Of a stretch of DNA of 64,000 nucleotides, positions 35,516 through 43,658 are shown piece after piece (position 1 is the first letter of the stretch; each line of letters starts with the position of its first letter). This stretch comes from Klebsiella michiganensis (GTDB lineage Bacteria > Pseudomonadota > Gammaproteobacteria > Enterobacterales > Enterobacteriaceae). The notes under the pieces are model-generated. The model was not told the origin of the DNA, made no database searches, and was given only the letters and a program-made list of their open reading frames with translations. The stretch is taken from the NCBI RefSeq assembly GCF_002925905.1, contig NZ_PRDB01000005.1:62001-126000 (forward strand). Reading direction: 5' to 3'. Made by a program: the position numbers and the translations under genes.

Positions 35516-37089
35516 TGGCCAATGTTTATACTCTGATTTCAGTCTGTCAGGCCGCTGCTGATGCGCTGGCGGTACAAACGCAACAACGTCTGCTGTTGTG
35601 GAACAACTGGCTGCAGCCGCTGTCAGCCGATAAACCCGCGGGGGACGATCCCGGCTACGATGATGATTTCCAGCTGATGCGCGAAGAGGTGAACAAGATC
35701 ACCGGTGCGGATAGCGATCTGATTTGTAGGTTGGCCGAAAAACTGCTCACCACCGTGACCAAAGATATTCGCGTTGCCTCATATTACGCGTGGGCGCGGC
35801 TGCACCGGGATGGCGAAAGCGGTCTGGCGGACGGACTGGAACTGCTGGCCGGGCTGATGCAGGGTTTTGGCGAGCAGCTGCACCCGCTGCGGGAGCGCAG
35901 CCGAAGGGCCGCATTTGACTGGCTCGCCGGACAGCGGATGCTTGACAGCCTGTCGCTGTACCCCGAGGCCGGCAGTACTGATGCCTTGCGTATCAGCGGC
36001 GCATTATTGCTGATGGAGCAGGCGCAGGAGGGGACCGTCCCCGATGCGCTGTGCGGCGTCCTCGAGACCCGTCTGTTGAAGTCGGGCGGGCCGGATGCCG
36101 TCGTGCCGCAGAACGTCAGCGATGTTTCGCCCTCTCAGGCAAACAACTATACGCCGGCGCTGAGCCCTATCACCTCCGGTCAGGAACTGCTGACCCAGGC
36201 GCGTATCCTGGCGAAATATCTGGGAGACCAGCCGGAGGGCTGGCTGGCCGCTCACCATCTGATGAAAAGCATTCGCCACGACACGCTAAATCAGCTGCCG
36301 CCGCTATCAGCAGAAGGCAGAACCCGTATTGAGCCGCCGAAGCCGGACCTGCGGGCATTGCTGAAGCGGTTGTATCTCCAGCAGAGCTGGACGGAGCTGC
36401 TGGAACAGGCTGACGGGATGTTTTCTCGTGGGGCGAATCATCTGTGGCTGGACCTGCAGTGGTATATCCACCAGGCTCTGCTGAAGGCAGGGCGGGAAGC
36501 GGAAGCCGCTATTATTCAGAACGACCTGAAAGGGCTGCTGACCCGGCTGACGGGGCTGGAAGGACTGGCATTTAACGACGGCACGCCGTTTGCCGATGAG
36601 GTCACGCTGAACTGGATACAACAGCAGGTGCTGGAGAACGCCGCAGGCTGGCGGGATGATACTGCCGCCAGCGCCGCTACCGCATCCGGCGATGACGATA
36701 TTCTGCTGCTGGAGCCGGAGGCCCTCGCTGTTGCCGACAGCGACGGCCCGGAGGCGGCGCTGGCCTGGCTGCAGAACCGCCCGGGTATCACCAGCGTGCG
36801 CAGCCGCTGGCTGCTGCGCCTGCTGATGGCGCGTATTGCCGAGCAGACCGGCAAAAATGAGCTGGCGCAACACCTGCTGGCGGAACTGGGCGCGGATGCT
36901 GCCGGAATTCCGCTGGCACAATGGGAGACAGGTCTGCTGTTCGAAGTCAAAGCCCGCCACCTCAGGCTGCTACGCATGAAGGCCGGGCGCAGTGAAACCG
37001 ACAAAAACCGCCTGCAGTCTGCTATGGACCGCCTGCTTGCCGAGCTGATTGCCATCGATCCCGCCCGCGCCGTAGTGCTGTGCGCTTAA
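35515..37089 (+). CDS. tssA: Type VI secretion protein TssA (VasJ-type)
   Basis: 524 residues. The N-terminal ImpA_N domain (DDPGYDDDFQLMREEVNKITGADSD, ..VASYYAWARLHRDGESGLADGLELLAGLMQGFGEQLHP) is complete. The C-terminal ~250 residues are a helical VasJ-type domain with TPR-like content (LLRLLMARIAEQTGKNELAQHLLAEL). TssA caps and organises sheath assembly at the baseplate. The frame is intact, but no other intact T6SS gene is present in the window, so unless a second locus exists elsewhere it is an orphan. Confidence 0.88.
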   Translation: MANVYTLISVCQAAADALAVQTQQRLLLWNNWLQPLSADKPAGDDPGYDDDFQLMREEVNKITGADSDLICRLAEKLLTTVTKDIRVASYYAWARLHRDGESGLADGLELLAGLMQGFGEQLHPLRERSRRAAFDWLAGQRMLDSLSLYPEAGSTDALRISGALLLMEQAQEGTVPDALCGVLETRLLKSGGPDAVVPQNVSDVSPSQANNYTPALSPITSGQELLTQARILAKYLGDQPEGWLAAHHLMKSIRHDTLNQLPPLSAEGRTRIEPPKPDLRALLKRLYLQQSWTELLEQADGMFSRGANHLWLDLQWYIHQALLKAGREAEAAIIQNDLKGLLTRLTGLEGLAFNDGTPFADEVTLNWIQQQVLENAAGWRDDTAASAATASGDDDILLLEPEALAVADSDGPEAALAWLQNRPGITSVRSRWLLRLLMARIAEQTGKNELAQHLLAELGADAAGIPLAQWETGLLFEVKARHLRLLRMKAGRSETDKNRLQSAMDRLLAELIAIDPARAVVLCA

Positions 37090-37190
37090 TCTGTTTACGA
37101 AAAATAAGGTGGCGGGAGCGGCGATGAAAAAAAGAGAATGCCGCTCAGCGCATATCTCACAACGTATTAAAAGTTAACGGGGGCGATAAA

Positions 37191-37670
37191 GTGTCGGCCA
37201 GAGAACGTTTTTTTAAGAAAGTGCAGCAGAACTCCGATAGCACACCGACCGGCAATAAATCCGCTGAGGCGGAAATTCAGGCATTCCGCCGCCGGATGGA
37301 TGCGCTGGTGCAGCTAATCAGCCAGTGGTTTGCGGGTTCCGGCATTGAGATCATTCTATCAACAAAGCATATTCATGATCTGAGCACGATCGGCTATAGC
37401 CTGAACAGCGGTATATGCCGTTATGACATCACCACAATCCGGCTCCAGAACGGCGATCGTCACGTCAGCATAGTACCTGAACAGCTCTGTCGAGGTGTGG
37501 AAACGGGCTGCATGACAATGCGGGTTAATGCCCCCGGAATCACTCAGCTGTTTTACCTGAGCATGGCGCCGGAAACGGGCTGGTTTATCCGCCGCGAACA
37601 TCAGAGCGAAAAAGAGAATGCCATCATGACGGAAGAGCTCTTTTTCCATGCCGTTGATTGCCTTGCCTGA
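37191..37670 (+). CDS. Hypothetical protein, unknown family
   Basis: 159 residues, starting at GTG 37191 with GGGGG 6-7 bases upstream. Soluble, no signal peptide and no membrane segment; the N-terminal 30 residues are basic and polar and the rest an alpha/beta domain (SGIEIILSTKHIHDLSTIGYSLNSGICRYDITTIRLQNGDRHVSIVPEQL). I do not recognise it. It follows tssA by 100 bases in the same direction and may be a leftover T6SS-associated gene. A strong bidirectional hairpin lies downstream. Confidence 0.6.
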   Translation: MSARERFFKKVQQNSDSTPTGNKSAEAEIQAFRRRMDALVQLISQWFAGSGIEIILSTKHIHDLSTIGYSLNSGICRYDITTIRLQNGDRHVSIVPEQLCRGVETGCMTMRVNAPGITQLFYLSMAPETGWFIRREHQSEKENAIMTEELFFHAVDCLA

Positions 37671-37814
37671 ATAGTCGCAGCGGTTTCTCATATTGTGCAG
37701 GCAACCGTTGCCTGACCCATTACAGATATTCAGGCTGTCTGCTCTGAAGGCTTCATGGTTGTGCTTTCAGCCGCAATGAGCTTCTTAATGAGTTTTGCCA
37801 TTTTAGGACCCGCG

Positions 37815-37847
37815 TTTTTTGGGCTCTTTTCTCCTGGAGCCCAAAAA
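37815..37847. terminator. Bidirectional terminator left of the island
   Basis: TTTTTTGGGCTC (37815-37826) pairs with GAGCCCAAAAA (37837-37847) around a 10-base loop. This A-tract/stem/T-tract form can end transcription from either side. It closes the T6SS remnant and isolates it from the island at 37,892. Confidence 0.7.
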
Positions 37848-37891
37848 GGCACCACAAGGCTGCGGTCCTCAGTCATTCCCGCCAGACCGAT

Positions 37892-37991
37892 ACAGACACA
37901 AAAAAGCCCGCAGGGCTTGTGCCATGCGGGCTTTCAGGACTTCATCGGATGACTCTGGTAATCACCGATGGAGAATTTTGGTGGAGCTGGC
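37892..37991. repeat. attL: left copy of the 100-bp ssrA 3'-end repeat
   Basis: 100 bases identical, except for one position, to 46614-46713. The copy includes the last 13 bases of ssrA (TGGTGGAGCTGGC on the plus strand) and its rho-independent terminator. Beyond 37,991 similarity stops abruptly. Together with the integrase next to the other copy, this marks the far boundary of an integrated element. Confidence 0.92.
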
Positions 37992-38092
37992 TGAAAGCGA
38001 CACCAAATACTAACTGTCTGATTCTTTGAGCAATGTAGCGGGAATCAATGTCACAGCAGTATGGCACACCCAACTATCTACGATCAATAGCC

Positions 38093-39052
38093 CTAGCTGC
38101 TCTCTGTTGATTGCTTCTTGGCTACTTTGAGTTGCTGTGTGAAAAAACGGGCTTTATCTTTTTGTCGGAAATCAACTTGACCGGCTGCGTGCAATTTACC
38201 TGCAAGCTTCTCTAAATGAATAATTTTTGCGGAGTTATCCTTTACTTTAGCCAAGTCAGCAAATTCTTTACGAATTGAATCATTGTGTGCCCAGCGAACC
38301 TTTAGTTCTCCATCCTGAATCACTATTCCTGTAAGGAGTTTTCCCTCTGATGATGGGTAAAATCGCTCTTTTTTGTCTTTAGAGGTAAGGCCATGAGAGG
38401 TAATGCATTTTTTAGCTTGGGCAGCAAATCCTTTTGGTATTTTCGACCCGGAGAATGCTACATCGTCGACATATGCTGTAAATACTAGGTCATTTGAGGC
38501 AGCCAGTTCGCTCAGAGTATCAAACATGTCTCTATTAGCCCAAAAAGCCATTGCCATGCTTATTGGGCTACCCGTGGGCACTTTTCCAGCAAAAGTTACG
38601 AGATTAGTCATCACGTAAGCCACATCAGGCGACATCTCAAATTTTTCAGTAAATGCTTTGTAGACTTTCGCTGCCTTAGTTGAGGGGAAAAACTTGTGAA
38701 TATCAAGCTTTAGAAGCTCAGTGGCATGCCTGTGAGACTCTGCATTTGTCAGAGTTGAATGCTTTTTCCGACCGGAATGCAAATAGGCGGGTAATTCAAT
38801 TCTACTCAATAATGTACCAATCCGTTTATGCACTGCTTTTAGCTGGGGGATTGGCTCCTGGATTGTCCTTCCTGCATCGTTTTCGAATTGTTTGTACGCA
38901 GAGTCAAGCATGAGTTTATCTGCTTGTTTTTTCGATAGCCCTATGATTTCTAATAATTTTCTTTTTGTTTTTAGCTTAAAAAGAGGGGATTGGTTCAAAG
39001 GGTAAAGCTTGGGAGAACTATGAAGACTAGAGGAACGTTTTGTGCTTATCAT
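38093..39052 (-). CDS. Retron-type reverse transcriptase
   Basis: 319 residues. Reverse transcriptase blocks are in order: LDIHKFFPS (116-124), VPTGSP (158-163) and the catalytic YVDD (194-197). Two retron-specific marks are present: NAxxH as NAESH (103-107) and a VTG-like LTG in GKLLTGIVIQDG (240-242). This argues for a retron rather than a group II intron or diversity-generating enzyme. Retron enzymes copy part of a linked structured RNA into a DNA-RNA hybrid that guards a toxic partner against phage. It begins 18 bases after the 67-residue protein gene with AGGA upstream, so the two are co-transcribed. No damage is visible. Confidence 0.85.
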   Translation of the reverse strand: MISTKRSSSLHSSPKLYPLNQSPLFKLKTKRKLLEIIGLSKKQADKLMLDSAYKQFENDAGRTIQEPIPQLKAVHKRIGTLLSRIELPAYLHSGRKKHSTLTNAESHRHATELLKLDIHKFFPSTKAAKVYKAFTEKFEMSPDVAYVMTNLVTFAGKVPTGSPISMAMAFWANRDMFDTLSELAASNDLVFTAYVDDVAFSGSKIPKGFAAQAKKCITSHGLTSKDKKERFYPSSEGKLLTGIVIQDGELKVRWAHNDSIRKEFADLAKVKDNSAKIIHLEKLAGKLHAAGQVDFRQKDKARFFTQQLKVAKKQSTESS

Positions 39053-39070
39053 CGTTGTCGGTCCTATCTT

Positions 39071-39274
39071 TTACGGCCTCCATTGGAATAAATCCTTGAT
39101 GGATGACCAGACGGAAGCAACTCCTTCAGAATGAAAAACCTCCGAGATGATCTCGCGGATGAGTAGACCGAGCAGATACTTGGCTACACCCTTGAAAAAA
39201 CCTCTGGAATGGTCTTTCGCACAAAACGTTTGCTGAACGCTAGTCCGGTACTTCTTACGTGTCTTGCGACCCAT
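39071..39274 (-). CDS. Small retron-linked protein, possible membrane effector
   Basis: 67 residues, start ATG 39274 with AAGGAG upstream. A basic N-terminus (MGRKTRKKYRTS) is followed by one hydrophobic or amphipathic helix (GFFKGVAKYLLGLLIREIISEVF) and a tryptophan-rich end (VWSSIKDLFQWRP). It sits between the structured region and the reverse transcriptase gene. Some retrons use small membrane-active proteins as the toxic part, and this would fit, but no known effector family was recognised. Confidence 0.6.
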   Translation of the reverse strand: MGRKTRKKYRTSVQQTFCAKDHSRGFFKGVAKYLLGLLIREIISEVFHSEGVASVWSSIKDLFQWRP

Positions 39275-39512
39275 AATTACATCTCCTTTTCAGTTCCCGA
39301 TGACCAACACGGTCACCAGTCTCGCCTGAACTGACAGGAATAAGAGATGTTCAGCAATTAACCCCAGTTTTCGACGTCACAGCGTGACGTCCTCTCGCCA
39401 CAATCCCGGCAATCCCAGCTGTCCCAGTACGAACCAGAGCGTCGGTGATGCGTGAGCATCGTAACTATGGAGCACTGCGTAAGCGTGGCATGCGTCGTGT
39501 GGGGGAGAGATT
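39275..39512 (-). ncRNA. Candidate retron msr-msd RNA region
   Basis: Non-coding sequence directly upstream of the retron genes, rich in strong hairpins. A long-range stem pairs 39392-39402 with 39498-39509 (CTCTC-g-CCACA against TGTGG-g-GGAGAG). An 8-bp perfect stem GACGTCAC/GTGACGTC with a 3-base loop lies at 39373-39391. GATGC-GTGA-GCATC lies at 39447-39460, and a CAGTTC/GAACTG plus TGACC/GGTCA double stem lies near 39291-39333. Position and folding fit a retron RNA; the a1/a2 ends and branching guanosine were not identified with certainty. Confidence 0.45.
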
Positions 39513-40047
39513 AGAGGCCGAAACCTCCACGATGGCTGACAAGCAGACCATCAAGCTTTTGCGAGAAACTCTCTCCTTGATACTAGCAGGGATATTTTAT
39601 GATCATATTCATGTTGTTAGCAATAGATTGGTAAGAGGTTTGTTTCGAAATGTGAGCGATACTAATAGTAAAAAATAGGATATGAATTTAACTTCTTAAC
39701 CCGTAGCTGAATTCATATGGAGTGACCACGCTCTGGTAGACAGTTTCTGTCCTCACGGCGAGGCCTTTTCGAAGGCCTCCGGGCTGACGCCACCGAGGTG
39801 GCTGTGGCGGCGGTTACGGTTGTAGAACACTTCAATGTAATCGAAAATATCCGCCCGGGCCATGTCCCGGGTTTTATATATCCGCTTCCTGATGCGCTCT
39901 TTTTTGAGTGAACTGAAGAACGACTCTGCCACTGCATTATCCCAGCAGTTGCCACGACGGCTCATGCTCGGTACCAGATTATTGGCCCGGCAGAACCGCT
40001 GCCAGTCATCACTGCCATACTGACTGCCCTGGACGCCCTTCTAAGAG

Positions 40048-41124
40048 TCAAGCTGTTATCGGGATACTGTTGATCCGCCTGTTTTGATTGCGCAGTAACG
40101 TGTAAACTTCGCGGGAGATATATCGCTTTAGACAGCGTATCGCTTCCATTTTTGTATGTCCTTCGGCTACACGCCTGGCGACATATTCCTTTGTTTTTGC
40201 GTCAGTTCGTAAGCGTCCGATGGCGATGATGTGAAGTGCACTATTTGCAGCACGATCTCCACCACGATTAAGTCGGTAACGGTTCGTTTTTCCAGAAGAA
40301 ACGGGGACCGGGCTGACACCACACAGTGCCGCAAATCCTGATTCTGATCTTAACCGTTGAGGATTGTCTCCGGCAGTGATCAGCAACTGTGAAGCGCTTT
40401 CGTATCCGATAGCATTACGTTTAATCAGCTCAGGTGCCAACTCGTCGACAATTGCCGCAATCATGACATCCAGATCAGCGATTTCGTCATGTAACTCGAG
40501 ATAGCGTCGGGCAAGGGACTTTAATGAAATGCGATAAACGTTGGTTACATTGCGGTATTCACTGGCATCAGGTCTCCAGGAACCCAGGGTCCTGATGAGC
40601 TGCATGCGCGTCATATTTCTGAGCTGTTCACGTAATTCATCCGGGGCAGAGATAATATTTGAATGGATAATCTGGAGAGCGACTCTGCGGGCTGATATTG
40701 CTGTTTTTCGGCAAGTTTTTAATACCCGCAGGGACTCAATCATGCCATCACGCGTTTTGGGAGTAACTGTCCTGATGCCTGAGAATGCTGCATGAGCGGC
40801 ACATTCAGCATCAATTGTGTCACTTTTACCCCGTTTGCGTCGCTCCATCCGGTCTGGAGCAGTCACCTCAAGAACTTCTAACCCGGCGCTCTGAAAATAA
40901 CGAAGCAAACCGGAACCATAGGTACCTGTGCACTCAACACCAATTCGCTTTAATGTCCCAAACGAGGTCATCCATGCCAGCATCTGCCGGTAACCTTGTC
41001 GTGTTGTGGAGAAATACTGAGTCCCAAGGACTTTATTGTTCTGATCTACGACAGCGGCAACGTGCAAATCTTTATGTGTATCCACGCCACCCACAACGGC
41101 AGCTTCGGTAACTTTATCAACCAT
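40048..41124 (-). CDS. IS110-family transposase
   Basis: 358 residues. The N-terminal RuvC-like DEDD domain is marked by GVDTHKDLHVAAV, ECTGTYGSGLLRYF and KRGKSDTIDAECAA. The C-terminal Tnp_20 domain has GFAALCGVSPVPVSSGKTNRYRLNRGGDRAANSALH with the catalytic serine region. This enzyme works with a structured bridge RNA that specifies donor and target. The frame is intact, so this copy may still be active. Confidence 0.92.
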   Translation of the reverse strand: MVDKVTEAAVVGGVDTHKDLHVAAVVDQNNKVLGTQYFSTTRQGYRQMLAWMTSFGTLKRIGVECTGTYGSGLLRYFQSAGLEVLEVTAPDRMERRKRGKSDTIDAECAAHAAFSGIRTVTPKTRDGMIESLRVLKTCRKTAISARRVALQIIHSNIISAPDELREQLRNMTRMQLIRTLGSWRPDASEYRNVTNVYRISLKSLARRYLELHDEIADLDVMIAAIVDELAPELIKRNAIGYESASQLLITAGDNPQRLRSESGFAALCGVSPVPVSSGKTNRYRLNRGGDRAANSALHIIAIGRLRTDAKTKEYVARRVAEGHTKMEAIRCLKRYISREVYTLLRNQNRRINSIPITA

Positions 41125-41405
41125 GACAGAGCTCCTGTGAGGAAACAGAGTTGAATCTCCAGACAGATAACCCGGACAGGACAGTAACGAGACAAGCCGT
41201 CAGGCCCTTCTTGAGTCACGCGCATCGGTGAGGAGATGCCTCGCATGAAGGCGCTTCCGGCAACCGACGGGTCCAGGGCAGGACACAAAAGGTCGATCGC
41301 TGTGTGAGTCAGGATGCGGGAAGGTCTTCACTGCATCAGTAATCACACCAATCTGGTTAAACGGCAAACTAAGTGGTGGTAAAGACTGACATCGGCATTA
41401 TTACT
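41125..41405 (-). ncRNA. Predicted IS110 bridge RNA region
   Basis: Non-coding 281 bp upstream of the transposase. Plus-strand GATCGCTGTG at 41295-41304 is identical to the target sequence across the insertion junction (G at 40031 joined to ATCGCTGTG from 41406). CAGGGCAG at 41274-41281 is the reverse complement of CTGCCCTG on the other side of the target (40024-40031). The two segments lie 13 bases apart, as expected for left and right target guides of one loop. GCCCTTCT at 41204-41211 repeats the element's own end (40035-40042), a candidate donor guide. Folding was not computed. Confidence 0.72.
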
Positions 41406-41977
41406 ATCGCTGTGCACAATGACGTTTTCTTCAGGTTTACGTCGCCAGACCGCCATCAGCAGCGCATCCAGTGCCAGCTCGCGTGACAGTATTGGCTTCA
41501 TCGACCAGCCCACCACATTACGGGCAAAAAGATCGATAACCACTGCCAGGTACAGCCAGCCCTGCCAGGTGCGGATGTAGGTGATGTCGGTGACCCACAC
41601 CTGATTGGGCTTCACTACAGTAAATTCACGCCGCACGCGATTGGGCGCTATCAGTGACGGTCGTCCTCGGGTTCCGCGTGGCACTTTATAACCATGTATA
41701 GCCTGGATCCTGTTTTTCCTCATGATTTTGGCAACCCGGTTTCTGCTGCACACTTCGCCAATTTCGCGACGGTCGCCATGAACCCTGCGATAACCGTAAA
41801 CTCCACCCCTCAGCGTATAGGAGTCGCGGATGAGTTCCAGCAGTCGCTGGTTATCCTTTTCTCCGGCGGATACAGGGTTATGGAGCCAGACATAAAATCC
41901 GGCACGGGCAACCTTAAGGACCCGACACATCGTAACAATCGACCAGATTTCACGGTGATCGTTGATAAAGCGATACT

Positions 41978-42262
41978 TCAGTCGGGCTCCCTTGCAAAGT
42001 ACCGCGCTGCCTTTTTCAGAATATCCCGCTCTTCCTCAGTACGTTTAAGCAGTGCTTTCAGCCTGAGAATTTCTGTTCTGGCATCAAGTAAATCCTGTGC
42101 CTGTTGTCCACTGTTGTCAGGCTTAACAGCCCGGAGCCATTTATAAAGGCTGTGCGCCGACACGCCGAGCCGTTCAGAAACTTCAGCGATGGAATAGCCC
42201 CGCTCGGTGATCTGGCGGACAGCCTCTTCCTTAAATTCAGGGGTAAAACGTGGTGTGCCCAT
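41978..42262 (-). CDS. IS3-family transposase OrfA
   Basis: 94 residues. A helix-turn-helix (EAVRQITERGYSIAEVSERLGVSAHSLYKWL) is followed by a leucine-zipper segment (LDARTEILRLKALLKRTEEERDILKKAARYFA). OrfA binds the element ends, and OrfAB is made by slippage at the GAAAAAGG run near 42,011-42,017. OrfA is intact, but orfB is split, so no functional transposase is made from this copy. Confidence 0.9.
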   Translation of the reverse strand: MGTPRFTPEFKEEAVRQITERGYSIAEVSERLGVSAHSLYKWLRAVKPDNSGQQAQDLLDARTEILRLKALLKRTEEERDILKKAARYFAREPD

Positions 42263-42343
42263 AGACTCCTCCTATGCTCAAACTATAGGGCAGATTTGTC
42301 TACGGGCTCGGGGGCACTCCAAAACAATTCATCACCTGACCAT

Positions 42344-42421
42344 ATATTCAGGCCAACATTGGCCTGAATATGTCAATGTTTCCACATGGAAACCACCCCA
42401 CAAAGCAGGTTTGTGAGGTGG
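42344..42421. other. Cluster of three adjacent hairpins
   Basis: ATATTCAGGCCA-ACAT-TGGCCTGAATAT (42344-42371) is a perfect 12-bp stem. GTTTCC-ACAT-GGAAAC follows at about 42378-42393. CCACCCCACAAA / TTTGTGAGGTGG with a 5-base loop (42393-42421, one mismatch) comes last. They occupy the gap between the IS3 end and the 3' end of the HEPN gene. Two share the loop ACAT. One could be a terminator, but three in a row is unusual; function unknown. Confidence 0.6.
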
Positions 42422-42601
42422 GAAAAGCATTACGTGTGTGAGCAGCATTTTATTATTGATTGAGCTGTGCTGGTTTTAAATATTTTTTAGTGGAAGCGTT
42501 ATTAAGTACCTCATTTTTAAAAGTTCGCATAAGAGTTAGAGTCTCTTGTGATAAATTTCGCCATTCGTTAGCATCTATGTCTAAGTATTCACCATGTGCT
42601 A

Positions 42602-43658
42602 GGCTTTGTTGAATAAATCAGATTTCGGGTAAGTCTCCCCCGTAGCGGGTTGTGTTTTCAGGCAATACGCACGCTTTCAGGCATACCTGCTTTCGTCATT
42701 TTGTTCAGCGCTCGTACCAGGGCCATAGCCTCCGCAACCTGACCATCGTAGTCACGCAGCGTCAGTGAACCCCCGAACAGCTGTTTTACCCGGTACATCG
42801 CCGTTTCCGCTATCGAGCGACGGTTGTAATCTGTTGTCCATTTCCACCGCGCATTACTCCCGGTCATTCGCTGATTAGCCACTGCACGGTTACGGTCTGC
42901 ATATTCACCGGGCCAGTAACCCGCGCCTTTTCGGGGTGGGATAAGCGCGCTGATTTTCTTACGCCGCAGTTCATCATGACAGAGCCGGGTGTCGTAAGCG
43001 CCGTCTGCCGATGCTGCCCTGATTTTTCTGTGAGTCTGCCGGATAAGACCCGGGAAGGCTTCTGAGTCCGTCACATTGTTCAGCGACAGGTCTGCACAGA
43101 TGATTTCATGTGTGTTGCTGTCAACTGCCAGATGCAACTTTCGCCATATACGACGGCGTTCTTTGCCGTGTTTTTTGACTTTCCATTCGCCTTCACCAAA
43201 GACCTTCAGCCCGGTGGAATCAATCACCAGATGCGCGATTTCACCCCGGGTGAACGTTTTGAAACTGACATTAACCGACTTTGCGCGCTTGCTGACACTG
43301 GTGTAATCCGGGCAGCGCAACGGAACATTCATCAGTGTAAAAATGGAATCAATAAAACCCTGTGCAGCCCGCAGGGTCAACCTGAACACGCGTTTAATGA
43401 CCAGAACGGTGGTGATGGCGAGATCAGAATAGCGCTGAGGTCTTCCCCGTGATGAAGGCGTTGCCGACTCATACCAGGCCTGAATAGCTTCATCATCCAG
43501 CCAGAAAGTTATGGAGCCACGGTTGATGAGGGCTTTATTGTAGGTGGGCCAGTTGGTGATTTTGAACTTTTGCTTTGCCACGGAACGGTCTGCGTTGTCG
43601 GGAAGATGCGTGATCTGATCCTTCAACTCAGCAAAAGTTCGATTTATTCAACAAAGCC
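42602..43658 (-). mobile_element. IS903 (IS5 family)
   Basis: 1,057 bp, the known IS903 length, with perfect 18-bp terminal inverted repeats GGCTTTGTTGAATAAATC. It is flanked by the 9-bp target duplication CATGTGCTA (42593-42601 and 43659-43667), normal for this group. The intact duplication means it inserted directly here and has not recombined since. Confidence 0.97.
42658..43581 (-). CDS. IS903 transposase
   Basis: 307 residues from GTG at 43581 (V/MAKQKFKITNWPTYNKALINRGS), the standard IS903 start; a frame 15 codons longer has no support. The DDE residues are in VIDSTGLKVFG, SADGAYDT and the Y-(2)-R-(3)-E region NRRSIAETAMYR. Intact. Confidence 0.95.
   Translation of the reverse strand: MAKQKFKITNWPTYNKALINRGSITFWLDDEAIQAWYESATPSSRGRPQRYSDLAITTVLVIKRVFRLTLRAAQGFIDSIFTLMNVPLRCPDYTSVSKRAKSVNVSFKTFTRGEIAHLVIDSTGLKVFGEGEWKVKKHGKERRRIWRKLHLAVDSNTHEIICADLSLNNVTDSEAFPGLIRQTHRKIRAASADGAYDTRLCHDELRRKKISALIPPRKGAGYWPGEYADRNRAVANQRMTGSNARWKWTTDYNRRSIAETAMYRVKQLFGGSLTLRDYDGQVAEAMALVRALNKMTKAGMPESVRIA

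Larger units (their letters stand above)
40032..41405 (-). mobile_element. IS110-family insertion sequence
   Basis: 1,374 bp, with boundaries defined by the reconstructed host gene: ..ACTGCCCTG (to 40031) and ATCGCTGTGCAC.. (from 41406) are contiguous in an intact IS3 orfB. There are no terminal inverted repeats, as usual for IS110. The transposase is followed by only 16 non-coding bases and preceded by 281, the IS110-group layout in which the bridge RNA is encoded upstream. Confidence 0.88.
39753..42011 (-). pseudogene. IS3-family transposase OrfB, split by an IS110 element
   Basis: The N-terminal part (41406 to about 42011: LKYRFINDHREIWSIVTMCRVL ... VWVTDITYIRTWQGWLYLAVV ... ENVIVHSD) carries the first aspartate of the DDE catalytic triad (TDITY). 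The C-terminal part (39753-40031: QGSQYGSDDW ... MSRRGNCWDNAVAESFFSSLKKE ... HSHLGGVSPEAFE) carries the rest. The break falls exactly between VHSD and QGSQ, where the IS110 element begins and ends. The two halves join in frame when it is removed. Confidence 0.88.
39718..42321 (-). mobile_element. IS3-family insertion sequence, interrupted by an IS110 element
   Basis: The ends are imperfect inverted repeats starting TGGAGTG: TGGAGTGACCACGCTCTGG at 39718 and, on the other strand, TGGAGTGCCCCCGAGCCCG ending at 42321. After removal of the 1,374-bp IS110 insert the element is 1,230 bp, normal for IS3. It has orfA and orfB overlapping by frameshift. No target duplication is apparent at the flanks, so one side may have been altered after insertion. 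It lies between the retron and the HEPN gene. Confidence 0.85.

Noticed and set aside
39445..39678. 77-codon plus-strand frame opposite the candidate retron RNA
   Set aside because: It begins GTG-ATG without a ribosome site, overlaps the strong hairpins and has no recognisable family. Island genes all run on the other strand. A short hairpin follows it, so it is not fully excluded.
38093..39717. Diversity-generating retroelement or group II intron
   Set aside because: No template/variable repeat pair, no intron domain V and no maturase domain; retron-specific motifs are present instead.
41343..41930. 195-codon frame as a complete transposase
   Set aside because: Its last 20 or so codons are read from the IS110 end. 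The true gene continues on the far side of that element.
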